Shown here one piece after another: positions 35,561 through 43,789 of a DNA stretch of 64,000 bases; position 1 is the stretch's first letter, and each line of letters opens with the position of its first letter. The DNA comes from an uncultured Tenacibaculum sp. (GTDB lineage: Bacteria; Bacteroidota; Bacteroidia; Flavobacteriales; Flavobacteriaceae). Made by a program: the position numbers and the translations under genes. The DNA lies in NCBI GenBank assembly GCA_947493285.1, contig CANLQH010000003.1, positions 62,001 to 126,000 on the forward strand, read 5' to 3'. The notes beneath the pieces were generated by a model, which had not been told where the DNA came from, did no database searches, and was given only the letters and a program-made list of their open reading frames with translations.

Positions 35561-35568
35561 CAAAGATA
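35561..35568 (-). promoter_or_regulatory. Promoter -7 box of yceD-rpmF
   Basis: TATCTTTG on the minus strand followed by CACG, 23 nt before the yceD start. Exact consensus. Confidence 0.6.
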
Positions 35569-35611
35569 TAAAAAATGTTTTTATATTTATATTTTCCCTA
35601 AAAAAAATATA

Positions 35612-36646
35612 CTATTTAATTTTTAATACGTTTTCGGTTAGTTTTTTATTCTCTTCTCTATTCTTAAATATTTGTAATGAGGTGAATAAAGCTTCTTTAA
35701 ACGATGCAGGGTTTGCTTTGTTTTTACCTGCAATATCAAATCCTGTTCCATGATCAGGAGAGGTTCTTACTTTACTTAAACCAGCTGTGAAATTAACCCC
35801 ATTACCAAATGATAATGCTTTAAAAGGTGCTAGTCCTTGATCGTGATAAATGGCTAAAACACCATCAAATTGTTTATAGGTTTTAGACCCGAAGAATCCA
35901 TCAGCTGCATAAGGACCAAAAACTAATTTACCAGTTTCTTTTATTTCATTAATTGTTGGTCGTATAATTTCATTATCTTCTTTGCCAATAATACCGTTAT
36001 CCCCACAATGAGGGTTTAAACCAAGAACTGCAATTTTAGGTTTTCTTATGTTAAAATCGTTCTTTAAAGAATTATGCATGGTTTCTACCTTAGACTTTAT
36101 CAAATCAGGGGTAATAGCTGTTGCTACCTCAGATATAGGAATATGACCAGTAATTAAACCGATACGTAATTCATCGGTCATTAAAATCATTAAACTTTTA
36201 CCATCTAGGTTTTCTTCTAAATATTCGGTATGTCCAGGGAATTTGAATTCTTCAGATTGAATGTTTTCTTTGCTAATTGGAGCAGTTAATAAAATATCAA
36301 TATGATTACCTTTTAAAGCTTTGGTGGCTGCTGAAAGTGATTTATAAGCAAATTCGCCACCAATTTCTGTTATTTTACCAATTTCAATTTTAACTTCTTC
36401 TTTCCAAGCATTTAGCAAATTGATTTTTCCATGAACAATTTTATCAATATTGTTAATTCCATGAATATTGTTGTTGAGACCTAAAGCTTTTTTGTGATAA
36501 GAAATTAATCGATTAGAAGCAAATAACACAGGAGTACAAAACTCAAGCATGCGTTTGTCTTCAAATGTTTTTAAAATAATTTCTATACCAATTCCGTTTA
36601 TGTCGCCAACTGAAATTCCAACAATAATTTTGTTTGTATTGTCCAT
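35612..36646 (-). CDS. pdxA: 4-hydroxythreonine-4-phosphate dehydrogenase
   Basis: NAD-dependent enzyme of pyridoxal 5'-phosphate synthesis. The 344-residue protein has GDINGIGIE near the start, FPGHTEYLEE with the substrate-binding histidine, GLNPHCGDNGIIGKED and AIYHDQGLAPFKAL, which provide the divalent metal histidines. It is divergent from ribE with promoter boxes back to back. Confidence 0.96.
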   Translation of the reverse strand: MDNTNKIIVGISVGDINGIGIEIILKTFEDKRMLEFCTPVLFASNRLISYHKKALGLNNNIHGINNIDKIVHGKINLLNAWKEEVKIEIGKITEIGGEFAYKSLSAATKALKGNHIDILLTAPISKENIQSEEFKFPGHTEYLEENLDGKSLMILMTDELRIGLITGHIPISEVATAITPDLIKSKVETMHNSLKNDFNIRKPKIAVLGLNPHCGDNGIIGKEDNEIIRPTINEIKETGKLVFGPYAADGFFGSKTYKQFDGVLAIYHDQGLAPFKALSFGNGVNFTAGLSKVRTSPDHGTGFDIAGKNKANPASFKEALFTSLQIFKNREENKKLTENVLKIK

Positions 36647-36669
36647 AGTTACTTTAGTGCGTAAAGTTG

Positions 36670-36677
36670 TATTTTTG
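36670..36677 (+). promoter_or_regulatory. Promoter -7 box of ribE
   Basis: TATTTTTG, exact consensus, 30 nt before the ribE ATG. It is 7 nt from the oppositely directed box of pdxA. Confidence 0.55.
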
Positions 36678-36684
36678 ATGCAAA

Positions 36685-36692
36685 CAAAAGTA
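36685..36692 (-). promoter_or_regulatory. Promoter -7 box of pdxA
   Basis: TACTTTTG on the minus strand, exact TAnnTTTG consensus, 38 nt before the pdxA start. Confidence 0.55.
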
Positions 36693-36707
36693 ACTAAAAT
36701 TTAGAGA

Positions 36708-37295
36708 ATGTTTACTGGAATAATTGAAACTCTTGGAATTGTAAAGAGAGTAGTTAGAGATAAGGAAAACTTACACTTAACTATACAAAGTGCTATTACA
36801 GATGAATTAAAAATAGATCAGAGTGTAGCACATAACGGTGTTTGTTTAACGGTTGTTGAAATTGATAATAATGAATATACGGTTACTGCAATTAAAGAAA
36901 CATTAGATAAAACGAATATTGGCGACTTAAAAGTTAATGATGAAGTTAATTTAGAAAGAGCAATGAAACTAGGTGCTCGGTTAGACGGACATATCGTTCA
37001 AGGACATGTTGATAGAACAGGAGTTTGTACTCGTATTCAAGATCAAGACGGAAGTACTGTTTTTACGTTTTCATATGATTTTGATGGGAGTAATATTACT
37101 ATCGAAAAAGGTTCGATAACTGTCAACGGAGTTAGTTTAACGGTGGTGAACTCAAAAAAGGATGAATTTAGTGTTGCTATTATTCCTTATACTTTAGCGC
37201 ACACAACATTTAAAAACTTTAAAGTTGATAGTAAAATAAACCTTGAGTTTGATGTGATAGGAAAGTATGTTGCTAGATTAACTAGTTTAAAATAA
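36708..37295 (+). CDS. ribE: Riboflavin synthase alpha chain
   Basis: Dismutates two 6,7-dimethyl-8-ribityllumazines to riboflavin. The 195-residue protein starts MFTGIIETLG and has two lumazine-binding repeats, the first with AHNGVCLTVVE and GHIVQGHVD, the second with GSITVNGVSLTVV. No FMN riboswitch element is visible upstream. Confidence 0.97.
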   Translation: MFTGIIETLGIVKRVVRDKENLHLTIQSAITDELKIDQSVAHNGVCLTVVEIDNNEYTVTAIKETLDKTNIGDLKVNDEVNLERAMKLGARLDGHIVQGHVDRTGVCTRIQDQDGSTVFTFSYDFDGSNITIEKGSITVNGVSLTVVNSKKDEFSVAIIPYTLAHTTFKNFKVDSKINLEFDVIGKYVARLTSLK

Positions 37296-37377
37296 AATAT
37301 TTAGTATTTTTACTAATAGAGAAGTGACTTAGTAAATGCAAATGTTTCTTAATAATAAATGTTTTAATCCCTTCCAT

Positions 37378-39297
37378 ATGAAAAAATGTATACTGCTGAT
37401 ATGTTTGATTACTTCAGTTTTTGGGTATTCTCAACGAAAATCTATAGCGAATAGGTTTTTTAATGAGTTCGCTTATAAAAAATCTGCAGAACTATATGAA
37501 TCGATTTATAAAAAAGGAGATACTTCTAAAACTGTAGTTAGTAGGTTAGGAGATTCGTACTATTATAATGTTGAGCTTTTAAAGGCAGAGAAATGGTATG
37601 CAGAGCTAATGAGGAAATACGAATCTATAGTGTCGCCTGAATATATTTTCCGCTATGCGCAAGTATTAAAAAGTAATGGAAAAATTGAAGAGTCTGACAA
37701 GTGGTTGGCTAAATTAAGTCAGGTAAAAAATGAGGATAGCAGACCTAAAGCTTTAGAAGAAAATAAAGATTACTTTGTTGATTACACCAATAGGAAGAAA
37801 ACTTATGTGAATATTAATAACTTATCATCCAACACTAAATATTCTGATTTTGGAGGATTTATTTATAATAACAAACTGTATTTCGCTTCAACAAAACCTG
37901 AGGGGTCAAAGTTTGATAAAAAACTATATAGTTGGAACGAGCAACCTTTTTTAAATATTTATTCAGCAGAAGAAAGTTTAGATAATAGACAAAATGTTAT
38001 TGAGGTTAAAGACGTAAAAAAACTAGAAGGGATAAATACTCGTTATCATGAATCTAATATTGTTATTACCAAAAATGGTAAAACAATTTATTTTACCAGA
38101 AATAATTTTGATGGAGAGAAGGTAATAAGTGATAAAAATAAAGTTACTAACTTAAAAATTTTTAAAGCGGACAATATAGGAGGAGAATGGGAAAACATTA
38201 GAGAATTACCATTTAATTCAGATGATTTTTCTTGTGGACATCCAGCTTTAAGTCCAGATGAAAAAACTTTGTATTTTGTGTCTGATATGAAAGGTGGATT
38301 TGGCGCTACAGATATTTATAAAGTTTCTATTTTGGATGATGATAATTATGGTGAAGTTGAAAATTTAGGAGCTGTAATTAATACAGAAGCAAGAGAAGTT
38401 TTTCCTTTCGTTGATATAGATGGAACTATGTATTTTTCTTCCGATGGCCATCTTGGGTTAGGAGCATTAGATGTATTTGAGTCAAAGCACTCAAATGATA
38501 ATTTTACCTCACCAAAAAACTTAGGAACGCCTGTAAATGGACCTTTAGATGATTTTTCTTTTGTAATTAATGATGCAAAATCAAGTGGGTTCTTTTCTTC
38601 TAATAGAAAAGGAGGTAAAGGAGATGATGATATTTATAGTTTTATTATTTATTTCTGTAAAGAAAATATAAAAGGTATAATTACAGATGTAAAAACAGAT
38701 CAGCCAATATCAGATGTTGCAGTTAGGTTGATTAATGATAAGGGAGAAGAAGTTTTAAAGGAGCTTTCGAAAGAAAATGGAAGTTATGTTTTTGAAGATG
38801 TAGATTGTGAAAAGAAATATACGATAGCAATATCAAAAGAAGGGTATAGAAGTGTTCGAAAGAATGCAGAGACGTTAGATGTAAATAATCAATTGATAAC
38901 AGCTAATGTAGAATTAGAATCTTTAATTGTAGAAGATCAAATAGTTATTAATCCTATTTATTTCGATTTTGATTTGTATAATATTAGAGAGGATGCTGAG
39001 TATGAATTAGAACAGATTGTATCAATTCTTAAAAAACATCCAGATATGGTTATAAAGATCGAATCTCATACTGATAGTAGAGGTCCGAAAGATTATAATA
39101 GAAAATTATCTGATCAAAGAGCCAAGTCAACTAGAGATTATATTTTAGCAAGAGGAATTGATGCTAAACAAATTGAAAGTGCGATTGGTTATGGGGAAGA
39201 TCAGTTGTTGAATGATTGTAGTGATTCAACTAAATGTTCAAAAGAAAAACATCAAGAAAATAGACGGTCATATTTTTATATTATAAAGAAGAATTAA
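37378..39297 (+). CDS. PorE-like OmpA family protein (TPR, propeller, CRD, OmpA)
   Basis: From the ATG at 37378 (MKKCILLICLITSVFGYSQ, a signal peptide) it is 639 residues; an upstream in-frame start (37336) would bury the signal. Domains in order: TPR-like helices (about 25-120), a PD40/WD40-type propeller (about 150-420; FGGFIYNNKLYFASTKP, HPALSPDEKTLYFVSD), a carboxypeptidase-regulatory-like domain (about 435-510; GIITDVKTDQPISDVAVRL) and OmpA peptidoglycan-binding domain (about 525-639; YFDFDLYNIREDAEYEL, ESHTDSRG). Same architecture as PorE of the type IX secretion system. Flavobacteria carry many such proteins next to PorP/SprF partners; none is here. Confidence 0.92.
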   Translation: MKKCILLICLITSVFGYSQRKSIANRFFNEFAYKKSAELYESIYKKGDTSKTVVSRLGDSYYYNVELLKAEKWYAELMRKYESIVSPEYIFRYAQVLKSNGKIEESDKWLAKLSQVKNEDSRPKALEENKDYFVDYTNRKKTYVNINNLSSNTKYSDFGGFIYNNKLYFASTKPEGSKFDKKLYSWNEQPFLNIYSAEESLDNRQNVIEVKDVKKLEGINTRYHESNIVITKNGKTIYFTRNNFDGEKVISDKNKVTNLKIFKADNIGGEWENIRELPFNSDDFSCGHPALSPDEKTLYFVSDMKGGFGATDIYKVSILDDDNYGEVENLGAVINTEAREVFPFVDIDGTMYFSSDGHLGLGALDVFESKHSNDNFTSPKNLGTPVNGPLDDFSFVINDAKSSGFFSSNRKGGKGDDDIYSFIIYFCKENIKGIITDVKTDQPISDVAVRLINDKGEEVLKELSKENGSYVFEDVDCEKKYTIAISKEGYRSVRKNAETLDVNNQLITANVELESLIVEDQIVINPIYFDFDLYNIREDAEYELEQIVSILKKHPDMVIKIESHTDSRGPKDYNRKLSDQRAKSTRDYILARGIDAKQIESAIGYGEDQLLNDCSDSTKCSKEKHQENRRSYFYIIKKN

Positions 39298-39302
39298 AAA
39301 AT

Positions 39303-39333
39303 AAAAACCTACAGTAAATGCTGTAGGTTTTTT
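39303..39333 (+). terminator. Terminator of the PorE-like gene
   Basis: AAAAACCTACAG/CTGTAGGTTTTT (39303-39314 with 39321-39332), loop TAAATG, T-tract; six bases past the stop. Confidence 0.88.
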
Positions 39334-39365
39334 ATTTCGAGTAAGTTTAAGAATGTTTTTTATAA

Positions 39366-39396
39366 ACAAAAACCACTTACATTTCTGTAAGTGGTT
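39366..39396 (-). terminator. Terminator of the tRNA gene
   Basis: AACCACTTAC/GTAAGTGGTT (39371-39380 with 39387-39396), followed on the minus strand by TTTTTG; 12 nt past the tRNA 3' end. Confidence 0.78.
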
Positions 39397-39407
39397 GAAT
39401 TTAAGAG

Positions 39408-39481
39408 TGGTCCCACGAGGACTCGAACCTCGGACCACCTGATTATGAGTCAGGTGCTCTAACCAACTGAGCTATAGGACC
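39408..39481 (-). tRNA. tRNA with CAT anticodon (elongator Met, or Ile2)
   Basis: A 74-nt cloverleaf on the minus strand. The acceptor stem GGTCCTA pairs with TGGGACC, with discriminator A. The D arm is GCTC/GAGC, the anticodon stem is CCTGA/TCAGG around loop CTCATAA with anticodon CAT, and the T arm is CGAGG TTCGAGT CCTCG. CCA is not encoded. CAT serves initiator Met, elongator Met and, after lysidine modification, Ile2. The sequence lacks initiator features: it starts with a paired G1-C72 and has no triple GC anticodon stem. The D loop resembles elongator tRNA-Met; Ile2 cannot be excluded. Confidence 0.93.
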
Positions 39482-39532
39482 CTTAAATTTGGACTGCAAA
39501 AATAAAAACTTTTTTAAATAAAAAGCAATTTT

Positions 39533-40537
39533 TTACACTTTTCTGCTCATTAAATTTTCACCAAACATTCGTAAACCTTCTTTGGAAGCAGCATCTATGT
39601 TTAGGTGGGTTAGACTCTCAAAAGACTTATTGGTGTAGTACTCAATAAGTTCGTGAGTGTAATTAGGTATTTTATTTTTTGTAAAAATAGAAGAAACGGC
39701 CGCTATTTTTTCTGAATTATTTTTTTGTTTTTTATTGTAAAGCGTATAAAGTAGCTCTTTGTCTTCATCATTTGCTACTTCTAATGATTTTAAATAAAGA
39801 AAAGTTTTCTTGTTTTCGATGATATCACCTCCAACTTGCTTACCAAAAGTTTCTGGGTCGCCAAAAGTATCTAGGTAATCATCTTGAAGTTGAAAAGCAA
39901 TTCCAAGGTTTAATCCGTAGTTGTATAAGTGCTGTGCTTGTTCTTCATCAGCTTCGGCAACAATAGCTCCCATTTTTAACGCAGCAGCCACTAAAACAGA
40001 AGTTTTAAGTGTAATCATTTTAATGTACTCATCAATAGTAACATCGTTTCTTGTTTCAAAGTCTACATCTAACTGTTGTCCGTCGCAAACTTCAAGTGCA
40101 GTTTTGCTAAATAACTTTGCTAACTTTTGAAACACTAAAGGAGAATAATTTTCAAAATACTGATATGCTAAGATTAGCATAGCGTCACCGGAAAGAATTC
40201 CTGTATTAATATCCCATTTTTCATGAACGGTTTCGTGTCCTCTTCTTAGTGGAGCATCGTCCATAATATCGTCATGTACTAAAGTAAAGTTATGAAAAAC
40301 TTCAACAGCTAATGCTGCTGGTAGCGCTTTTTTGTAATCTCCTGAAAAAATATCTGAAGCAATAAGAGTTAATACAGGTCGGATTCTTTTTCCTCCTAAT
40401 TGCAATATGTAATCTATTGGTTCGTAAAGATTTTTAGGTTCTTTGATTAACTTTTGAGATGATAAATAAGTTAAAAAGTCTGATTGATATTGAAGTATGT
40501 CCAAATCTGAAATTTTTTGTAAAAATAAGACAAACAT
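39533..40537 (-). CDS. Polyprenyl (isoprenyl diphosphate) synthase
   Basis: A 334-residue trans-prenyltransferase with the first aspartate-rich motif DDIMDD at 89-94, LRRG at 97-100 (first substrate binding) and the second motif QLQDDYLDTFGD. F84 is five residues before the first motif and the motif has no insertion; that favours a C15-C20 product such as geranylgeranyl diphosphate over a long quinone side chain, but this is inference. The tRNA gene downstream is on the same strand and might be co-transcribed or have its own promoter. Confidence 0.93.
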   Translation of the reverse strand: MFVLFLQKISDLDILQYQSDFLTYLSSQKLIKEPKNLYEPIDYILQLGGKRIRPVLTLIASDIFSGDYKKALPAALAVEVFHNFTLVHDDIMDDAPLRRGHETVHEKWDINTGILSGDAMLILAYQYFENYSPLVFQKLAKLFSKTALEVCDGQQLDVDFETRNDVTIDEYIKMITLKTSVLVAAALKMGAIVAEADEEQAQHLYNYGLNLGIAFQLQDDYLDTFGDPETFGKQVGGDIIENKKTFLYLKSLEVANDEDKELLYTLYNKKQKNNSEKIAAVSSIFTKNKIPNYTHELIEYYTNKSFESLTHLNIDAASKEGLRMFGENLMSRKV

Positions 40538-40579
40538 AAATTCTATTTATAATGGAATGTTAAAAAAATATTAAAACTC

Positions 40580-40609
40580 AGGAAACTTTTTTTGTTTCTA
40601 AAGTTTCCT
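40580..40609 (+). promoter_or_regulatory. Probable TetR operator, perfect inverted repeat
   Basis: AGGAAACTTT (40580-40589), 10-nt spacer, AAAGTTTCCT (40600-40609): a perfect 10-bp inverted repeat that covers the -33 TTG (40592-40594) and ends five bases before the -7 box. Size and place fit autorepression by the TetR protein encoded just downstream. Confidence 0.72.
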
Positions 40610-40621
40610 ACTGTATCTTTG
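40592..40621 (+). promoter_or_regulatory. Promoter of the tetR-efflux operon
   Basis: TTG at 40592-40594, 19 nt, then TATCTTTG at 40614-40621: both elements of the Bacteroidota promoter at ideal spacing. The TetR ATG at 40632 is only 10 nt past the box, so the leader is very short. Confidence 0.75.
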
Positions 40622-40631
40622 TACCCGAATT

Positions 40632-41234
40632 ATGAAGAATAAAATTTTAGAAAAGGCAGGGGAAATGTTTTTAAACTACGGGTTTAAAAGCGTAACGATG
40701 GATGATATTGCGAATGAATTAGCAATATCTAAAAAAACACTTTACAAGTATTTTTCAAATAAAGCAGATTTAGTTGATGATTCTATTGTTGCTGTTCAGA
40801 AAGCAATAGATGATACAATTATGTTTATAAAAGAACAAAAGCATAATGCTATTGAAGAGGAGTTTGCTGTTAAAGCAGTTTTTAAAGAGATGTTTAAGAA
40901 TGCAAAGACATCTCCAATGTTTCAATTAAAAAAATATTATCCAGAATCATATACAAATCTTGTTGAAAGAGAGGTTTGTATGTTTCGTGAATGTAATACA
41001 GATAATTTAGAAAAAGGAATAGAACAAGGGTTGTATAGACCAGAGATAAATAAAGATTTAGTTACTAACTTTTACTTTACATTAATTTTTGGGGTATTTG
41101 ATAGTGATAATTATGGAGAAAAAATGGATGAATTAATGAAGGTAGAATATCAGATTTTGGAATATCATATAAGAGCTATTGCTACTAAAAAAGGAATTGA
41201 AGTATTAGAAAACCAATTAGAAATTAATAAATAA
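40632..41234 (+). CDS. TetR/AcrR family transcriptional regulator
   Basis: A 200-residue repressor: N-terminal helix-turn-helix (about 5-50; FKSVTMDDIANELAISKKTLYKYFSNK, the TetR signature) and a C-terminal ligand-binding helical domain. It is first in an operon with TolC, membrane-fusion and RND genes, and its stop is two bases before the tolC start. The inverted repeat over its own promoter is the expected operator. The inducing drug or metabolite is unknown. Confidence 0.95.
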   Translation: MKNKILEKAGEMFLNYGFKSVTMDDIANELAISKKTLYKYFSNKADLVDDSIVAVQKAIDDTIMFIKEQKHNAIEEEFAVKAVFKEMFKNAKTSPMFQLKKYYPESYTNLVEREVCMFRECNTDNLEKGIEQGLYRPEINKDLVTNFYFTLIFGVFDSDNYGEKMDELMKVEYQILEYHIRAIATKKGIEVLENQLEINK

Positions 41235-41236
41235 CG

Positions 41237-42580
41237 ATGTATAAAAACAAAATTTTAATTTTTTGCTTTTTCTTGATAGGAGTTTTACAAGCTCAGGAAA
41301 AGGAAATGAGCTTATCCATGAAGCAGGCTGTGGATTATGCAATAAAAAATAGCTATAGTAACAAAGTTGCTTTAAATGATATTGAAACTGCAAAGCAACG
41401 TAAATGGGAAACAACAACCATTGGTTTACCACAGATAAGTGGAAAAGTTGATTATAAAAACTGGTTAAAACAACAAATTTCTCTATTGCCAGGAGAAATT
41501 GCTGGAGGAGCTCCTGGGACTTTTGTTCCAGTTACTTTTGGAACTCAACAGACGATGGACGCTTCTGTTACTTTAAATCAGTTATTATTTGATGGGTCAT
41601 ATTTGGTAGGATTACAATCAGCTAAAACCTATTTGAAAATATCAGAACAAGCAAAGGAGAAAACTGAGTTAGCTACGAGAGAGGCAGTAATTAACGCTTA
41701 TGGTAATGTTTTAGTTGCTCAAGAGCGTATAAATATTTTAAAAGAGAATAAGAAAACAGTAGATCGCCAATTAAGAGGAGCAAAAGAAGGATTCAAAGAA
41801 GGTTTAACAGAAGAAGAGACTATTGAGCAATTTGAAATTACTCAAGGTAATATTATTAGTCAGCAAAGAAATGCTGATAGAAATAAGGTTATCGCTTATC
41901 AAATGTTAAACTTATCACTTGGTAACCCTATTAACACCAAATTAAATTTAACTGATTCATTAGATGATTTAGTAGTGACTAATACAGATTTAAATTTATT
42001 AACAAAAACCTTTGATCTAGAAAAGCATATAGATTTAAGAATAGCTGAGAATGATAGAGAGAGTAAGCGTTTATTAATGAAGTTAGAAAAGAGTAAGTAT
42101 TTACCAACATTATCTGCATTTGTAAATTATGGAGCTAATGCAAACTCAGACTCTTTTACGTTTACAAATGGTGACCAAAAATGGTTTGATTATTCTTTAT
42201 TAGGGGTGAGCTTAAATGTGCCAATTTTTAGCTCTTTCGGTAAAAAAGCTAAAGTTAAACAAGCAACAATTGCTTTAGAAAGTGCAGATATTCGTTTGGC
42301 AGAGATTAAACAGAAATTAAGTTTACAAGCAGAACAAGCTCAAAGTAACTATGAGTTAAGTATAGCGAATTACGAAACAGCTAAAAAGAATTTAGCGTTA
42401 GCTACTCGAATAGAAAGAAAACAAAAAATAAAATTTGATGAAGGGGTAACTACAAGTATAGATTTATTAGCTACTCGTAATCAGCTGTATTCACAGCAAA
42501 ACAATTATTTGCAATCGATATTAAATATTATTTCAAATAAAGCAAAATTAGAAAACGCATTAAATATTTCAATAAAATAA
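41237..42580 (+). CDS. TolC family outer-membrane efflux protein
   Basis: A 447-residue TolC-family protein, signal peptide ending near LQAQE. Two repeats of helical coiled coil and barrel strands, with the landmark segments LFDGSYLVGLQSAKTYLK and DEGVTTSIDLLATRNQLY. It forms the exit duct of the tripartite pump. Second gene of tetR-tolC-mfp-rnd, 2 nt after tetR. Confidence 0.94.
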   Translation: MYKNKILIFCFFLIGVLQAQEKEMSLSMKQAVDYAIKNSYSNKVALNDIETAKQRKWETTTIGLPQISGKVDYKNWLKQQISLLPGEIAGGAPGTFVPVTFGTQQTMDASVTLNQLLFDGSYLVGLQSAKTYLKISEQAKEKTELATREAVINAYGNVLVAQERINILKENKKTVDRQLRGAKEGFKEGLTEEETIEQFEITQGNIISQQRNADRNKVIAYQMLNLSLGNPINTKLNLTDSLDDLVVTNTDLNLLTKTFDLEKHIDLRIAENDRESKRLLMKLEKSKYLPTLSAFVNYGANANSDSFTFTNGDQKWFDYSLLGVSLNVPIFSSFGKKAKVKQATIALESADIRLAEIKQKLSLQAEQAQSNYELSIANYETAKKNLALATRIERKQKIKFDEGVTTSIDLLATRNQLYSQQNNYLQSILNIISNKAKLENALNISIK

Positions 42581-42587
42581 TCAACTA

Positions 42588-43766
42588 ATGAGAAAGATAT
42601 TAACCATCGCAATTATTTCATTACTTTTTGCAGCATGCGTAAGTAAGGAACAATCAGTTGACTCAGTGATAGCGTCAAAAGATTTAACAACAATTCGTGC
42701 AAAAAAAGATGCATTAGATAAAAAGCAACAAGAATTAGTAGCAGATATCAAGTTACTTAATGATGAGATTTCTAAATTAGATACAAACAAGAAAGTTCCA
42801 TTAATTACTACAATTGTTGCTCTAGAAAAACCATTTGTTCATTATTTAGAATTACAAGGAAATGTACAAACTAAAAAGAATGTTTTAGTATATCCTGAAA
42901 TGCCAGGGCAATTGGTAAGAATTTACGTAAAAGAAGGTCAAAAAGTTGTAAAAGGACAAGCTTTAGCAAAAATTGATGACGGAGGAGTAAGCCAACAAGT
43001 AGGGCAGGCTGAAGCACAAGCAGCTTTAGCAAAAACAACGTACGATCGTCAAAAACGTTTATGGGAGCAAAGAATTGGTTCTGAGATTCAGTACTTACAA
43101 GCTAAAACAAATTACGAGTCTTCTTCGAGAGTTGTAAATCAATTAAAACAACAATTAGGTAAGAGTATAATTAGAGCACCATTTTCAGGTATTGTTGATG
43201 ATGTAATTAAAGAACAAGGTACTGTGGTTGCTCCAGGTATGGGGTCTGAGGTATTTAGAGTAGTTAATTTAGGAGACATGTACATAGAAACGGATGTTCC
43301 TGAAAGCTATATTACTTCTGTTAAAAAAGGAAAAGATGTTGAGGTTGAGTTTCCAGTTTTAGGAAAATCATTAAACTCTAAAGTTCGTCAAGCGGGGAAC
43401 TTTATAAATCCTGCAAATAGAACTTTTAAAGTAGAAATTGGAGTGCCAAATAAAGATAGAAGCATTAAGCCAAATTTAACGGCTAAGTTGAAAATTAACG
43501 ATTATTCAAATCCTTCTGCAATTTTAATACCTCAAAGTATTATTTCAGAAAATGCTAAAGGAGAGCAATATATTTATGTAATTAAAGACTTAAAAGATAA
43601 AAAAGGTGTTGCAAAACAAGCAATTATTACTACAGGAAAAACTCAAGGAGATGTTATTGAGGTGTTATCTGGTGTAGAGAACGGAGCTCAAATTGTAGAA
43701 GAGGGTGCTCGTAGTGTAAAAGATGGACAAGAGGTGAAGATCTTAACTCTTTCACAAGCAAAATAA
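42588..43766 (+). CDS. Efflux RND transporter periplasmic adaptor (MFP) lipoprotein
   Basis: A 392-residue membrane-fusion protein anchored as a lipoprotein (lipobox LFAAC, C17). An N-terminal coiled coil (about 25-65) is followed by the lipoyl half-motif YPEMPGQLVRIYVKEGQKV, a hairpin (QVGQAEAQAALAKTTYD) and RAPFSGIVDDVIKEQGTVV. It joins the RND pump to TolC. Third gene of the operon. Confidence 0.94.
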   Translation: MRKILTIAIISLLFAACVSKEQSVDSVIASKDLTTIRAKKDALDKKQQELVADIKLLNDEISKLDTNKKVPLITTIVALEKPFVHYLELQGNVQTKKNVLVYPEMPGQLVRIYVKEGQKVVKGQALAKIDDGGVSQQVGQAEAQAALAKTTYDRQKRLWEQRIGSEIQYLQAKTNYESSSRVVNQLKQQLGKSIIRAPFSGIVDDVIKEQGTVVAPGMGSEVFRVVNLGDMYIETDVPESYITSVKKGKDVEVEFPVLGKSLNSKVRQAGNFINPANRTFKVEIGVPNKDRSIKPNLTAKLKINDYSNPSAILIPQSIISENAKGEQYIYVIKDLKDKKGVAKQAIITTGKTQGDVIEVLSGVENGAQIVEEGARSVKDGQEVKILTLSQAK

Positions 43767-43789
43767 TCAACTAAAGACTACAAGTTAAG

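Noticed and set aside
36647..36707. FMN riboswitch before ribE
   Set aside because: The gap to the ATG is only about 60 nt, too short for the roughly 120-nt FMN element, and no conserved core is seen.
39408..39481. Initiator tRNA-Met
   Set aside because: The first base pair is formed (G1-C72) and the anticodon stem lacks the three G-C pairs of initiators; elongator Met or Ile2 fits better.
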